Numbered from the stretch's first letter, positions 17,768 to 27,209 are shown. The stretch is 38,660 nucleotides of DNA from an uncultured Roseovarius sp. (GCA_947503145.1 CANNCP010000017.1:1-38660); one strand, 5' to 3'. Notes: generated from the letters alone by a model not told the origin. Numbers and translations are program-made.

Positions 17768-18724
17768 ATGGGAGACATACTGGGGCTCGTTTTAAAACGA
17801 CTCGGTCTGGGGCTGGTGATTCTACTGATCATCTCAGTCATTATTTTCTTCATGGTCGAACTTCTGCCCGGCGATATCGCCGAGGCGGTTCTGGGCCAGG
17901 GAGCAACCGAGGATAACCTGGCCGCACTGCGCGAACAGATGGGGCTGAACAAGCCAGCCATCATGCGCTATCTGGAGTGGCTGTCGGGCGCTCTCATGTT
18001 CGATTTCGGCAGTTCGATCGTGACACAGGAACCGGTCATGAGCGTGATTGGCGAGCGGTTCTTGAACACGCTTTTCCTTGCGGCTTATGCGGCTGTGATT
18101 GCTGTGCCTTTTGCAATCATTCTGGGTGTGATCGTCGCGCTTTTGCGTAATTCGATCTTTGACCGGGTTGCCAACGTGCTGACGCTGACCTCAATTTCCA
18201 GCCCCGAGTTTTTCCTGGGCTACATCCTGATCCTTTACTTCTCGGTTAAATGGGGCATGTTCCCTGCGATCGCGAACCTGAGCGAAGGGATGACCTTCTG
18301 GGAACTGCTTGAGCGGACCTTCCTGCCGGCCCTGACGCTGGTTCTGGTCGTCGTCGCGCACATGATGCGGATGACCCGTGCCGCGATCATCAACCTGCTG
18401 GCCTCGCCCTATATCGAAATGGCCCGCCTCAAAGGCGTGCCACCGTGGAAAGTGATCGTAAGGCACGCGCTACCCAATGCCTGGGCCCCGATCATCAACG
18501 TTGTGGCGCTGAACCTTGCCTACCTGATCACCGGCGTGGTGCTCGTGGAGGTGGTGTTCGTATATCCCGGTGTTGGCCAGGCTCTGGTTGACGCGGTCAG
18601 CAAGCGTGACTTCCCCGTTGTGCAAGCCTGCTGCCTGATCTTCGCTGCGACCTTCATCCTGCTCAATCTGGCAGCCGATGTCGGCGCAATCCTGACAAAC
18701 CCGCGTCTGCGGCATCCGAAGTAA
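17768..18724 (+). CDS. ABC importer permease, DppB type
   Basis: Inner-membrane permease of a peptide-type ABC importer, 318 residues with about six transmembrane segments. The N-terminal helix and VELLPGDIAEAVLGQGAT are typical of DppB/OppB proteins. The EAA loop that contacts the ATPase is at MARLKGVPPWKVIVRHALPN (about residues 218-237), and VEVVFVYPGVGQALVDAV near the C-terminus is a strong family mark. It is preceded by a GGAGGG ribosome binding site and followed 13 bp later by the partner permease. Confidence 0.93.
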   Translation: MGDILGLVLKRLGLGLVILLIISVIIFFMVELLPGDIAEAVLGQGATEDNLAALREQMGLNKPAIMRYLEWLSGALMFDFGSSIVTQEPVMSVIGERFLNTLFLAAYAAVIAVPFAIILGVIVALLRNSIFDRVANVLTLTSISSPEFFLGYILILYFSVKWGMFPAIANLSEGMTFWELLERTFLPALTLVLVVVAHMMRMTRAAIINLLASPYIEMARLKGVPPWKVIVRHALPNAWAPIINVVALNLAYLITGVVLVEVVFVYPGVGQALVDAVSKRDFPVVQACCLIFAATFILLNLAADVGAILTNPRLRHPK

Positions 18725-18737
18725 GGGAGTACGAGAC

Positions 18738-19799
18738 ATGAGTGTATTTGTAATCGGCTACTACGCCCTGCTTCTTTCGGCCTCGTGCCTTGCAGCGTAT
18801 TTCAACAAACGATCAGTGTTCCTTCTGCTTTTTTCGCTAACGCTGGTGTCCTTTGTCGTGGGCATTGTCGGCGGGGCGGGGGCACTGAAGGCCATCGCGA
18901 TAGGCGCGGGCATGCTGGCGCTGGCAGCGATGGTCAGCTACGCGTTCCGCGAGTTCCTGATCCTGCTGGCCAGCACCGAAATGGCCAAGGAGCTGCGCAC
19001 CGCGCCGCTCACCGCCGCGTTCGGAATGTTCGTCATTTTCACCTATGCCATCGCAGGTATCTTTGCCCCGATAATCGCGCCCTACGGCGAGGCGGAAGTG
19101 ATCAGTTCGGCCTTTGCGCCGGCGGATGAGAACATGCTGCTGGGCGCGGATCAGTTGGGCCGCGACATGTTCAGCCGTCTCGTCTATGGCACGCGCAACT
19201 CGGTTGGTCTGGCACTGACCGCGACCTGTGCGGCCTTTATCATGGGCGCGGGTGCGGGCCTTCTGGCTGCCACCAAGGGCGGTTGGTTCGATCAGTTCAT
19301 GGGGCGCTTTGCGGATGTGATCATGTCGATTCCATCGCTGATCTTTGCCCTGCTGATGCTGTCGATCTTCGGCCCTTCGATGCCGGTGATCATCATTGCG
19401 GTCTCGATCATCTACGCGCCTCGTGTCTTTCGCCTGACACGGGCGGTCGCGGGCAACGTGGTTGTGATGGACTATATCGAGGCGGCCAAGCTACGCGGCG
19501 AAGGCACCGGATATCTGATCCGGCGCGAAATCCTGCCCAACTCCACCGCGCCACTGATCGCGGAGTTCGGTCTGGAGTTCTGCTTTGTCTTCCTTCTGGT
19601 CGCAGGCCTGTCGTTCCTGGGGCTGGGGATCCAGCCACCCACGGCGGACTGGGGATCTATGGTGCGTGAAAACGCTACCCTGATCTCGTTCGGCGAAATC
19701 ACACCGCTTATCCCTGCCGCCGCAATCGCGCTGCTGACCGTCGGGGTCAACTTCGTGGTGGACTGGATGCTGCACCGGTCTTCCGGCCTGAAGGAGTAA
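18738..19799 (+). CDS. ABC importer permease, DppC type, with extra N-terminal helices
   Basis: Second permease of the importer, 353 residues. The DppC-type core begins around residue 85: FVIFTYAIAGIFAPIIAPYG, LGADQLGRDMFSRLVYGTRNS, and the EAA loop AAKLRGEGTGYLIRREILPN. Typical DppC proteins are about 280-300 residues with one helix ahead of the core. Here about 60-70 extra hydrophobic residues at the start form roughly two to three additional membrane segments (SVFVIGYYALLLSASCLA and VFLLLFSLTLVSFVVGIVGG are visible). The start ATG follows GGGAG. Located between the first permease and the ATPase. Confidence 0.92.
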   Translation: MSVFVIGYYALLLSASCLAAYFNKRSVFLLLFSLTLVSFVVGIVGGAGALKAIAIGAGMLALAAMVSYAFREFLILLASTEMAKELRTAPLTAAFGMFVIFTYAIAGIFAPIIAPYGEAEVISSAFAPADENMLLGADQLGRDMFSRLVYGTRNSVGLALTATCAAFIMGAGAGLLAATKGGWFDQFMGRFADVIMSIPSLIFALLMLSIFGPSMPVIIIAVSIIYAPRVFRLTRAVAGNVVVMDYIEAAKLRGEGTGYLIRREILPNSTAPLIAEFGLEFCFVFLLVAGLSFLGLGIQPPTADWGSMVRENATLISFGEITPLIPAAAIALLTVGVNFVVDWMLHRSSGLKE

Positions 19800-19805
19800 T
19801 CAAAG

Positions 19806-21491
19806 ATGGCTAAAGAAAAAGAAGTATTGCTGAAAATCCGGAACCTGAAAATCCAGGGTTATTCGGATGAAACCTGGGTCGACATCATCAAGGGTGTCGA
19901 TCTGACCCTGCACCGCGGCGAGGTGATGGGCCTGATCGGGGAATCCGGCGCGGGTAAATCCACCATCGGCGCCGCTGCCATGGGGTATGCCCGCGACGGC
20001 ACGCGGTTCTCCGAGGACAGCTCGATCGAGTTTGACGGGATGGAACTGACCACCGCCACCCAGGCCGAGCGGCGCGCCCTGCGCGGCAATCGCATCGCCT
20101 ATGTCGCGCAATCGGCGGCGGCGTCGTTCAACCCGTCGCACAAGATCATCGACCAGCACACCGAAGCGCCGCTGCAATACCGCCTGAAAAAACGGATGGA
20201 AGCGCAAGAGGACGCGATGGACCTCTACGAGCGTCTGCGTTTGCCCAATCCCAAGGAGATCGGCTTTCGTTATCCGCACCAGGTGTCGGGCGGTCAGTTG
20301 CAGCGGGCGATGACCGCGATGGCCATGGCCTGTCGGCCGGATCTGATCATCTTTGATGAGCCGACAACTGCGCTGGACGTGACCACCCAGATCGAGGTTC
20401 TTGCCGCGATCCGGGACATTGTAGAGCAATTCAACACCGCCGCGCTCTACATCACGCATGACCTGGCCGTGGTTGCCCAGATGGCCGATACGATCAAGGT
20501 TCTGCTGAAGGGCGAAGAGGTGGAGCAAGCCTCTACCGAAGAAATGATGAGCAACCCCAAGGAGGACTATACCAAGTCGCTCTGGGCGGTGCGCAGTTTC
20601 AAGAGCCCGCAGCGCTACCGGCCCAAAGACGCCACGCCGTTGATCTCGGTCAGGAATGTGGACGCAGCCTATACTGCGGGCCCCAAGATCCTCGACGATG
20701 TGTCCTTTGATATCTACGAGGGCATGACCGTCGCCGTGGTGGGTGAATCCGGGTCGGGTAAATCCACGGCGGCACGGGTGATCACCGGCCTGCTGCCACC
20801 GCAGGAGGGCGAGGTGCTGTTCAAGGGCACGCCGTTCCCGGCCGACTATCGGCAGCGTAACAAGGAACAACTGCGCCAGTGCCAGATGATCTACCAGATG
20901 GCCGATACCGCGCTGAACCCCAAGGTGCGCATCAGCGAGATCATCGGGCGTCCGGCGCGCTTCTATTCCGGCCTCAAGGGGGCGGCGCTCAAGGCGCGGG
21001 TGGATGAATTGCTGGATCTGATCGAACTGGAGCCGGCGCAATATTACAATCGCTATCCGCCAGAGCTTTCGGGCGGGCAGAAGCAGCGGATCGGCATCGC
21101 CCGTGCGCTTGCGGCGGAACCCAGTTTCATCATCTGCGATGAGGTGACATCGGCGCTCGATCAGCTGGTGGCCGAGGGTATCCTGCGGTTGCTGGACCGG
21201 CTCCAGAATGAGCTGAACCTGGCGTATATGTTCATCACCCACGATCTCGCCACAGTGCGTTCGATCGCCGACGAGGTGGTTGTGATGCAAAATGGCAAGG
21301 TGGTGGAGCAGGGGCCGAAGGACGAAATGTTCAAGCCGCCACACCACCCCTATACCGACCTGTTGCTCAGTTCGGTGCCCGAGATGGACCCGAACTGGCT
21401 GACCACGCTTCTGGAAGAGCGCGGCGTCGACAATGTGGGCGATTCGGCCGCGGCCAGGATCGACCCCGAAGATGAAAAAGTCGTGCGCTGA
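19806..21491 (+). CDS. ABC importer ATPase, fused DppD-DppF type
   Basis: A 561-residue protein with two complete ATP-binding cassettes, replacing separate DppD and DppF. First cassette: Walker A GESGAGKST (about residues 45-53), signature VSGGQ (160-164), Walker B IIFDEPT (Asp184-Glu185). Second: Walker A GESGSGKST (313-321), signature LSGGQ (421-425), Walker B FIICDEVTSALD, where the usual Pro after Glu is Val. Each domain has its switch histidine (YITHDLA and FITHDLA). It completes a full importer with two binding proteins and two permeases and is followed by a strong terminator. Confidence 0.95.
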   Translation: MAKEKEVLLKIRNLKIQGYSDETWVDIIKGVDLTLHRGEVMGLIGESGAGKSTIGAAAMGYARDGTRFSEDSSIEFDGMELTTATQAERRALRGNRIAYVAQSAAASFNPSHKIIDQHTEAPLQYRLKKRMEAQEDAMDLYERLRLPNPKEIGFRYPHQVSGGQLQRAMTAMAMACRPDLIIFDEPTTALDVTTQIEVLAAIRDIVEQFNTAALYITHDLAVVAQMADTIKVLLKGEEVEQASTEEMMSNPKEDYTKSLWAVRSFKSPQRYRPKDATPLISVRNVDAAYTAGPKILDDVSFDIYEGMTVAVVGESGSGKSTAARVITGLLPPQEGEVLFKGTPFPADYRQRNKEQLRQCQMIYQMADTALNPKVRISEIIGRPARFYSGLKGAALKARVDELLDLIELEPAQYYNRYPPELSGGQKQRIGIARALAAEPSFIICDEVTSALDQLVAEGILRLLDRLQNELNLAYMFITHDLATVRSIADEVVVMQNGKVVEQGPKDEMFKPPHHPYTDLLLSSVPEMDPNWLTTLLEERGVDNVGDSAAARIDPEDEKVVR

Positions 21492-21530
21492 TAGATGTTT
21501 GCCCCCCGGTGCGCCGGGGATCGTACAGAC

Positions 21531-21570
21531 AAAAAGACGGCGGTCAGGGTTCCCTCACCGCCGCCTTTTT
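21531..21570. terminator. Bidirectional terminator after the ABC operon
   Basis: AAAAAG and CTTTTT flank a GC stem in which CGGCGGT (21538-21544) pairs with ACCGCCG (21557-21563), capped by a small AGG/CCT hairpin. With a T-run on both strands it can end the ABC operon on the plus strand and the microprotein gene from the minus strand. Confidence 0.85.
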
Positions 21571-21593
21571 CGTTGAATTTCAGGCTGAGATGA

Positions 21594-21713
21594 TCAGATG
21601 ATCATCATTGCTGACGTCACCATCGTGCCCACGATGATCGCATAGACGATCAGCACGGCGGGGAGAGAGGCACTATGTGCCCGCAGCTCACGGTTCAGTT
21701 CTTCGCGTGTCAT
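21594..21713 (-). CDS. Single-span membrane microprotein A (39 aa)
   Basis: An ATG at 21713 with AAGGAG seven bases ahead opens a 39-residue frame. The N-terminus is charged (MTREELNRELRAHSA) and is followed by one hydrophobic helix (LPAVLIVYAIIVGTMV) and a short tail. A near copy lies 195 bp upstream at 21908-22030, sharing MTR.ELNREL, R.HSA, PAVL.VY, GT.V.SA in the same order and length. Conservation between two independent copies, mostly at the protein level, argues that both are translated. I do not recognise the family; the orientation is probably N-terminus in the cytoplasm. Ends at the shared terminator. Confidence 0.72.
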   Translation of the reverse strand: MTREELNRELRAHSASLPAVLIVYAIIVGTMVTSAMMII

Positions 21714-21733
21714 GGTCCGGCTCCTTGGACGAC

Positions 21734-21761
21734 AGAGAGAAGGGCATAGCCCCGACTCTCT
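21734..21761 (-). promoter_or_regulatory. Leader stem-loop of microprotein A
   Basis: AGAGAG (21734-21739) pairs with CTCTCT (21756-21761), and inside it GGGC (21742-21745) pairs with GCCC (21749-21752). It sits just upstream of the AAGGAG ribosome binding site and could tune translation or stability; no function is shown. Confidence 0.4.
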
Positions 21762-21875
21762 CAAAGCGATTCACCTTGCTTGAAACTCGGCAAACAGGGT
21801 GAGGTACTTTGGAATAGAGATGCGGCGCATGGAGCTTGTGTCCATCCGCCGGGCTGTGTTGTGTCATGTACGATA

Positions 21876-21892
21876 GGGGCCGCGCAGGCCCC
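21876..21892 (-). terminator. Possible terminator of microprotein B
   Basis: GGGGCC (21876-21881) pairs with GGCCCC (21887-21892) around five bases, 15 bases downstream of the microprotein B stop on the minus strand. Only a short mixed tail follows, so termination may be weak. Confidence 0.45.
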
Positions 21893-21907
21893 GATTACTG
21901 GGCCGGA

Positions 21908-22030
21908 TCAGGCGGTAATCGCCAAGGCCGACAGGACAAGGGTCCCGATCAGAATGCCGTAGACAACCAGCACCGCCGGAAAGGTGGCACTATGCATGCG
22001 AAGTTCGCGGTTCAGTTCATCCCGGGTCAT
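21908..22030 (-). CDS. Single-span membrane microprotein B (40 aa)
   Basis: An ATG at 22030 with GGGAGG a few bases ahead opens a 40-residue frame (MTRDELNRELRMHSA, then FPAVLVVYGILIGTLVLSAL). It is the paralogue of microprotein A at 21594. The amphipathic charged N-terminus and one hydrophobic helix suggest a small inner-membrane protein. The copies differ mostly by conservative changes (Glu/Asp, Ile/Val, Leu/Met), as expected for a selected protein. It may be a regulator or stabiliser of a larger membrane complex, possibly the adjacent ABC importer, but that is only proximity. Confidence 0.72.
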   Translation of the reverse strand: MTRDELNRELRMHSATFPAVLVVYGILIGTLVLSALAITA

Positions 22031-22206
22031 GGGTGCCTCCCTATTCAATTGCCAACGTCAGGAGCACGCCCTGTGCCCTCAAGCCCCATCTATCCAGTTT
22101 TTTCTTTATTGCAAGCCCTAACTTCGGAAATCTTACATGGTTTTATCAGGCCAGATCAGCAGTTTGTGCATGGCTCGTTAAGGTCATGGTAACTAACAGG
22201 AATATA

Positions 22207-22578
22207 ATGGAAATAATGTATGGCAAGCGAAAGGCTTTGCGCCCTGCCGTAGGCCAGCGGGATTTTCGGCAACACGGCGCACTCTGGGGCGAGAGCATAA
22301 AGCGTTCCGCGAAAACCTGGCTCACAGCTTTCGCGGAACGCAGCGATACATATGATCGTTGCACGCATTCCACCTTAACTGAGTGCCTCAGGTTTAAGAC
22401 GGATACTTTAGTGATCGGCACCAGCGACGGGGCCAGTGCGGTTATCACCGAATGGCCGGACAAATTCACGAAGGACGCTGCCGAATTGAAGATCGGCGAG
22501 GTTCGTAAAACGGTCTACCGAGAGGATCGAATCCGTATGAGCAAAGAGATGAAAGACGAGATCGTGGCCAACGTCTGA
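22207..22578 (+). CDS. Orphan hypothetical protein (123 aa)
   Basis: An open frame converges on carB, with its stop nine bases from the carB stop. I chose the ATG at 22207 because AGGA at 22198-22201 lies five bases ahead; the frame stays open upstream to 22033. The product is soluble and charged, with a regular-looking C-terminal half (TDTLVIGTSDGASAVITEWP ... KIGEVRKTVYREDRIR). The sequence is clearly lower in GC and uses rarer codons (ATA, TTA, AGG) than neighbours, which fits recent acquisition. No family recognised. It also contains a perfect inverted repeat at 22302-22341, so part of the region may act as DNA or RNA and not as protein. Confidence 0.45.
   Translation: MEIMYGKRKALRPAVGQRDFRQHGALWGESIKRSAKTWLTAFAERSDTYDRCTHSTLTECLRFKTDTLVIGTSDGASAVITEWPDKFTKDAAELKIGEVRKTVYREDRIRMSKEMKDEIVANV
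22302..22341. repeat. Perfect 13-bp inverted repeat
   Basis: GCGTTCCGCGAAA (22302-22314) recurs inverted as TTTCGCGGAACGC (22329-22341) around a 14-base spacer. The arms match without error, which is unlikely by chance at this length. It lies inside the orphan frame at 22207-22578. It could be a strong RNA hairpin, a protein-binding site, or a remnant of a mobile repeat. Confidence 0.7.
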
Positions 22579-22586
22579 CGCGAGCC

Positions 22587-25500
22587 TTACGTTCCTACCC
22601 CCTGCAACGGCATCACTTGGAGTTCTCCCCCTTCGCGGGACTGCATTGCCAGCGCCACGACGTGAGCGGCCGCAGCGGTGGTGAAGTAGGGGATGCGGTT
22701 ATAGAGCGCGACCGAGCGGATTTCGCGACTGTCCTCGACAGCCATCGCGCTTTCGGTGGTGTTCATCACCACGGCGATCTGCCCGTCTTTGAGCATGTCC
22801 ACCACATTGGGCCGACCTTCGTAGACCTTGTTGACGATCTCGCAGGTCAGACCGTTCTCGGCGAGAAACGCAGCAGTGCCCCGCGTGGCGACGATGGTAA
22901 AGCCGAGGCTGATCAGGATTCGTGCGGTCTCGACCAGTTGCGGTGTCTTGTCCTGGTCCTTGATCGAGAAGAAGATGCGCCCCTCTGTCGGCAGATCGAC
23001 GCCGGCCCCCATCTGCGCCTTGAGAAACGCGCGCGGGAACGACACGTCCCAGCCCATCACTTCGCCGGTGGAACGCATTTCGGGGCCGAGGATGGTATCG
23101 ACACCGGGGAAGCGGGCAAAGGGCAGGACCGCCTCTTTGACCGAGAACCACGGCATGCGGTAATCGGCCAGCGTCATCTGGTCGGCCATGGGCAAAGTGC
23201 CCGGCTTGGTGTCCGCAGGGTAGGCGCCGCGATGGGCAAAGGCGCTGAGCGGCTCTCCGGCCATGAGGCGTGCGGCGATGGAGGCAATAGCGCTGTCGGT
23301 GGCCTTGGCGACGAACGGCACAGTGCGCGAGGCGCGCGGGTTGACCTCGATGAGGTAGATATCGTCGCCCTTGACGGCGAACTGCACGTTCATCAGGCCG
23401 ACCACATGCAGGGCGCGGGCCAGCGCCACGGTCTGGCGCTCGATTTCCACGATGATGTGCTCGGGCAGTGAATAGGGCGGGATCGAGCAGGCGCTGTCAC
23501 CGGAATGCACGCCGGCCTCTTCGATATGCTGCATGATGCCGGTCACGTGCACGTCGGTACCGTCACAGAGCGCGTCCACGTCGCATTCGATCGCGCCCGA
23601 CAGGTAGCTGTCCAGCAGGACGGGGCTGTCGCCCGAGACCACGACCGCCTCGGAGATGTAGCGCTCCAGATGCGCCATGTCGCGGACGATCTCCATCGCG
23701 CGACCGCCCAGAACGTAAGAGGGGCGGATGACCAACGGAAAGCCGATATCTTCGGCAATCGCCAGCGCCTGTGCATCGGTCGAGGCAATGCCGTTATGCG
23801 GTTGTTTCAGATCCAGTTTGTTCACCAGCGCCTGAAAGCGCTCGCGGTCCTCGGCCAGATCAATGGCGTCGGGCGAAGTACCCAGGATCGGGATGCCTTC
23901 GGCCTCAAGGGCGGCAGCGATTTTCAGCGGGGTCTGCCCGCCAAACTGGACGATGACACCGTGCAGCGTGCCGTTCTCCTGCTCTTTGGTCAGGATCTCC
24001 ATCACATGCTCGAACGTGAGCGGCTCGAAATAGAGCCGGTCGGAGGTGTCGTAATCGGTGCTGACCGTCTCGGGGTTGCAGTTGATCATGATCGTCTCAT
24101 AACCCGCACCCGTCAGCGCATAGCAGGCGTGACAGCAGCAATAGTCGAATTCGATCCCCTGGCCGATCCGGTTCGGGCCGCCGCCCAGAATGACCACCTT
24201 TTTGCGGTCCGTGGGGCGCGCCTCGCATTCCACGTCGCCCATCATCGGAGCCTCGTAGGTGGAGTACATGTAGGGGGTCTGCGCCTCGAACTCGGCAGCG
24301 CAGGTGTCGATGCGTTTAAAGACGGCGGTGACGCCTACCGCGCGCCGGGCATGACGGATCTCGGTTTCTTTCTTGCCGGTAATATTGGCCAACCGTGCAT
24401 CGGTGAAGCCGAACATCTTGAGACGGCGCAGCCCGGCCTCGTCGGTGGGCAGGCCATCGGCGCGCACTTCTTCCTCGATCTCGACGATTTCGCGGATACG
24501 GGCCAGGAACCATGGGTCGTACATGGTGACGACGTGAATCGCGTCATCACTCAGACCGTGACGCATTGCCTGGGCGATCACCCGGATGCGGTCCGGCGTC
24601 TGCTGGCTAAGCGCGCGGGTGATGGCGGCGGGGTCGGGGGCGCCCTCGATCGCGATCTCGTCAAAGCCGGTCAGGCCGGTCTCCATCGACGCCAGCGCCT
24701 TTTGCAGGCTCTCGTGGATGGTGCGGCCGATGGCCATCGCCTCGCCCACGGATTTCATCGCGGTGGTCAGGTGAGGCTTGGAGCCGGGGAACTTCTCGAA
24801 CGCAAAGCGCGGGATCTTGGTCACGACATAGTCGATGGTTGGCTCAAAGCTGGCCGGTGTGACCTTGGTGATGTCGTTGTCCAGTTCGTCCAGCGTATAG
24901 CCCACGGCCAGCTTGGCCGCGATCTTGGCAATAGGGAAGCCGGTGGCCTTGGACGCCAGCGCCGAAGAGCGTGACACGCGCGGGTTCATCTCGATCACGA
25001 CCATGCGGCCATCTGCCGGGTTGATCGCCCATTGCACGTTTGATCCGCCGGTTTCGACGCCGATTTCGCGCAGCACGGCAATGGAGCCGTTGCGCATGTT
25101 CTGGTATTCCTTGTCGGTGAGCGTCAGGGCAGGGGCCACGGTGATGGAATCGCCGGTATGCACGCCCATCGGATCGACGTTCTCGATCGCGCAGACGATG
25201 ATGGCGTTGTCGGCCTTGTCGCGGACGACCTCCATCTCGAATTCTTTCCAGCCCAGCAGCGATTCGTCGATCAGGATCTGGCTGACCGGCGACGCATCCA
25301 GCCCGGTTTTACAGTAATGTTCGTAGTCGTCGCGGTTATAGGCAACACCGCCGCCCGTTCCGCCAAGGGTAAAGGCGGGGCGGATGATTGCAGGCAGGCC
25401 GACATAGTCGATGGCGGCCATGCATTCGTCCATGTTGTTGGCGATAGTCGCCTTTGGGTTCTCGATCCCCAGCCGGTCCATCGCCTCGCGGAACAGCTTG

Positions 25501-25886
25501 CGGTCCTCGGCCATCTCGATCGCCTGGCGGTTGGCGCCGATCAGCTCGACGCCGTATTTCTCCAGAATGCCCATGTCGGCCACCGCCAGCGCAGTGTTCA
25601 GGCCGGTCTGCCCGCCCATCGTGGGCAGCAATGCATCGGGGCGTTCCTTTTCGATGATTCTGGCGACCATCTCGGGCGTGATCGGCTCGATATAGGTGGC
25701 ATCGGCGAGTTCGGGATCGGTCATGATCGTGGCCGGGTTCGAGTTGACCAGGATGACGCGGTAGCCCTCTTCGCGCAGGGCCTTGCAGGCCTGAGCGCCG
25801 GAATAGTCGAATTCGCAGGCCTGCCCGATGATGATCGGGCCCGCCCCGATGATCATGATCGATGAGATGTCGTCTCTTTTGGGCAT
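22587..25886 (-). CDS. carB: Carbamoyl-phosphate synthase large subunit
   Basis: Makes carbamoyl phosphate from bicarbonate, ammonia (channelled from CarA) and two ATP, for arginine and pyrimidine synthesis. The 1099-residue protein has the expected duplicated architecture: N-terminal half ([20 protein letters not shown] start, ATP-grasp with [16 protein letters not shown]), oligomerisation region, second half ([36 protein letters not shown]) and a C-terminal allosteric MGS-like domain ([21 protein letters not shown]). Start ATG at 25886 with GAGGA upstream; the open frame runs 52 residues further but that part is not CarB. carA is not in the window. Confidence 0.98.
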   Translation of the reverse strand: MPKRDDISSIMIIGAGPIIIGQACEFDYSGAQACKALREEGYRVILVNSNPATIMTDPELADATYIEPITPEMVARIIEKERPDALLPTMGGQTGLNTALAVADMGILEKYGVELIGANRQAIEMAEDRKLFREAMDRLGIENPKATIANNMDECMAAIDYVGLPAIIRPAFTLGGTGGGVAYNRDDYEHYCKTGLDASPVSQILIDESLLGWKEFEMEVVRDKADNAIIVCAIENVDPMGVHTGDSITVAPALTLTDKEYQNMRNGSIAVLREIGVETGGSNVQWAINPADGRMVVIEMNPRVSRSSALASKATGFPIAKIAAKLAVGYTLDELDNDITKVTPASFEPTIDYVVTKIPRFAFEKFPGSKPHLTTAMKSVGEAMAIGRTIHESLQKALASMETGLTGFDEIAIEGAPDPAAITRALSQQTPDRIRVIAQAMRHGLSDDAIHVVTMYDPWFLARIREIVEIEEEVRADGLPTDEAGLRRLKMFGFTDARLANITGKKETEIRHARRAVGVTAVFKRIDTCAAEFEAQTPYMYSTYEAPMMGDVECEARPTDRKKVVILGGGPNRIGQGIEFDYCCCHACYALTGAGYETIMINCNPETVSTDYDTSDRLYFEPLTFEHVMEILTKEQENGTLHGVIVQFGGQTPLKIAAALEAEGIPILGTSPDAIDLAEDRERFQALVNKLDLKQPHNGIASTDAQALAIAEDIGFPLVIRPSYVLGGRAMEIVRDMAHLERYISEAVVVSGDSPVLLDSYLSGAIECDVDALCDGTDVHVTGIMQHIEEAGVHSGDSACSIPPYSLPEHIIVEIERQTVALARALHVVGLMNVQFAVKGDDIYLIEVNPRASRTVPFVAKATDSAIASIAARLMAGEPLSAFAHRGAYPADTKPGTLPMADQMTLADYRMPWFSVKEAVLPFARFPGVDTILGPEMRSTGEVMGWDVSFPRAFLKAQMGAGVDLPTEGRIFFSIKDQDKTPQLVETARILISLGFTIVATRGTAAFLAENGLTCEIVNKVYEGRPNVVDMLKDGQIAVVMNTTESAMAVEDSREIRSVALYNRIPYFTTAAAAHVVALAMQSREGGELQVMPLQGVGT

Positions 25887-25959
25887 GTCATGTCCTCTGG
25901 TCAGCAGATCGGTGCCGCAGGGTGCGGGCAGCAGAGCGGTTCTTTGGTAAATTGTCCGC

Positions 25960-25987
25960 GTTATAGCTATGACGTGCCTCGGCGCAA
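25960..25987 (-). promoter_or_regulatory. Candidate carB promoter
   Basis: Reading the minus strand, TTGCGC (complement of 25982-25987) and TATAAC (complement of 25960-25965) are separated by 16 bases, about 75 bp ahead of the carB start. The -10 matches five of six consensus bases, the -35 only three. Confidence 0.4.
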
Positions 25988-26087
25988 GGGCTAAGGAGGA
26001 ATGGACCCCGAGGCGTCGCATTTGCACCTGTTTTTCGGGCACGGGTCAGATTAGGTAACGTCTGCAGAGGCAATCTCGGGGGCGCAT

Positions 26088-27209
26088 TTGCAGATTCGCT
26101 TTGATCATGGACCGGACGGCATGGCGTGCCAGTTCGCCCGACCGCTGGCGCAGATCGTGGCTGAGGTGCCGGACGAGGTGCCCGGCGCGCTGGCCGCCCT
26201 TGATGCGGCGCGCGCCGAAGGGAGGTGGCTGGCAGGCTATGCCAGCTACGAGTTGGGCTATGCGCTGGAGCCGCGCCTGGCACCGTTGATGCCGACTGTG
26301 CGGCGATTACCGCTGATCTCTTTCGGGGTTTATGACGCGCCGTCGCCGGCCCAGCCGCTGCCGGGTGGCCCTGCGGTGCTGGCGGGGTTCACGCCCGCCT
26401 GGGACGCCGCGCGTTACGCTCAGGCCTTTGATCGGGTGCACGCCTATATCTGTGCTGGCGATATCTATCAGGCCAATCTGACCTTTCCCGTGGCCCTGCG
26501 CGCCACCGGCACCGCGTCTGCGCTCTACCACGCTCTGTGCCGGGTGCAGCCGGTGCGCTACGGCGCATTGATCGAGGAAGAGGGCCGTGCGATCCTGTCG
26601 CGCTCGCCCGAGCTGTTCTTTCGGACTGGCGCAGACGGGCTGATCGAGACGCGCCCGATGAAAGGCACGCAACCGCGTAGTGCCGATCCGGCCGAGGACG
26701 CGCGGCGGCGCTATTTCCTGCAAACGGACGAGAAGAATCGCGCCGAGAACCTGATGATCGTGGACCTGCTGCGCAATGACCTGTCGCGTATCTGCACCCC
26801 CGGCAGCGTGCGTGTGCCCGAACTGTTCACGGTCGAGAGCTACGAGACCGTGCATCAGATGACCTCGCATATCACTGGCCGGATGGAGCCGGGGACCGGG
26901 CTGGGGCAGATCCTGACCGCGCTGTTTCCCTGCGGTTCGATCACCGGCGCGCCCAAGCTGCGCGCGATGGAGATCCTGGCCGCGTTGGAGTCGGCGGCGC
27001 GCGGCGTCTACTGCGGCACCATCGGCTGGGCCGCGCCGGACGGACGGGCCGAGTTCAACGTGGCGATCCGCACGTTGTTGCTTGAGGGGGACGCGGCGAT
27101 GCTGAATGTCGGTGGTGGCGTGGTCTATGACAGCACCGCCAGGTCCGAATATGAGGAGGCACTGTGGAAAACACGCTTTGTCCGCCCGCTGATCCCGGAT
27201 TTCGACTGA
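26088..27209 (+). CDS. pabB: Aminodeoxychorismate synthase component I
   Basis: Converts chorismate with ammonia to 4-amino-4-deoxychorismate for folate synthesis. The 373-residue chorismate-utilising enzyme contains AYICAGDIYQANLT, RSPELFF, RPMKGTQPR, DLLRNDLSRI and CGSITGAPK, all strong marks of PabB. The start appears to be TTG at 26088 with GGGGG shortly ahead; an ATG at 26121 would shorten it by 11 residues and is the alternative. It is slightly shorter than E. coli PabB. The end overlaps pabC by 46 bp, so the two are translationally coupled. It is divergent from carB with a 201-bp gap. Confidence 0.92.
   Translation: MQIRFDHGPDGMACQFARPLAQIVAEVPDEVPGALAALDAARAEGRWLAGYASYELGYALEPRLAPLMPTVRRLPLISFGVYDAPSPAQPLPGGPAVLAGFTPAWDAARYAQAFDRVHAYICAGDIYQANLTFPVALRATGTASALYHALCRVQPVRYGALIEEEGRAILSRSPELFFRTGADGLIETRPMKGTQPRSADPAEDARRRYFLQTDEKNRAENLMIVDLLRNDLSRICTPGSVRVPELFTVESYETVHQMTSHITGRMEPGTGLGQILTALFPCGSITGAPKLRAMEILAALESAARGVYCGTIGWAAPDGRAEFNVAIRTLLLEGDAAMLNVGGGVVYDSTARSEYEEALWKTRFVRPLIPDFD

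Noticed and set aside
19800..21347. 515-residue antisense frame opposite the ABC ATPase
   Set aside because: Shadow of the fused ATPase; its His/Arg/Gln-rich composition is typical of a reverse frame.
23505..24974. 489-residue frame opposite carB
   Set aside because: Antisense shadow of carB, which has complete motifs across this region.
25887..26042. 52-residue N-terminal extension of carB
   Set aside because: CarB begins at MPKRDDISS, with GAGGA just upstream; the extension has no family resemblance and covers the promoter candidate.
26001..26051. A 16-residue frame after GGAGGA ahead of pabB, possibly a leader peptide
   Set aside because: The ATG directly abuts the binding-site-like sequence, leaving no proper spacing, and the peptide has no run of any regulatory amino acid.
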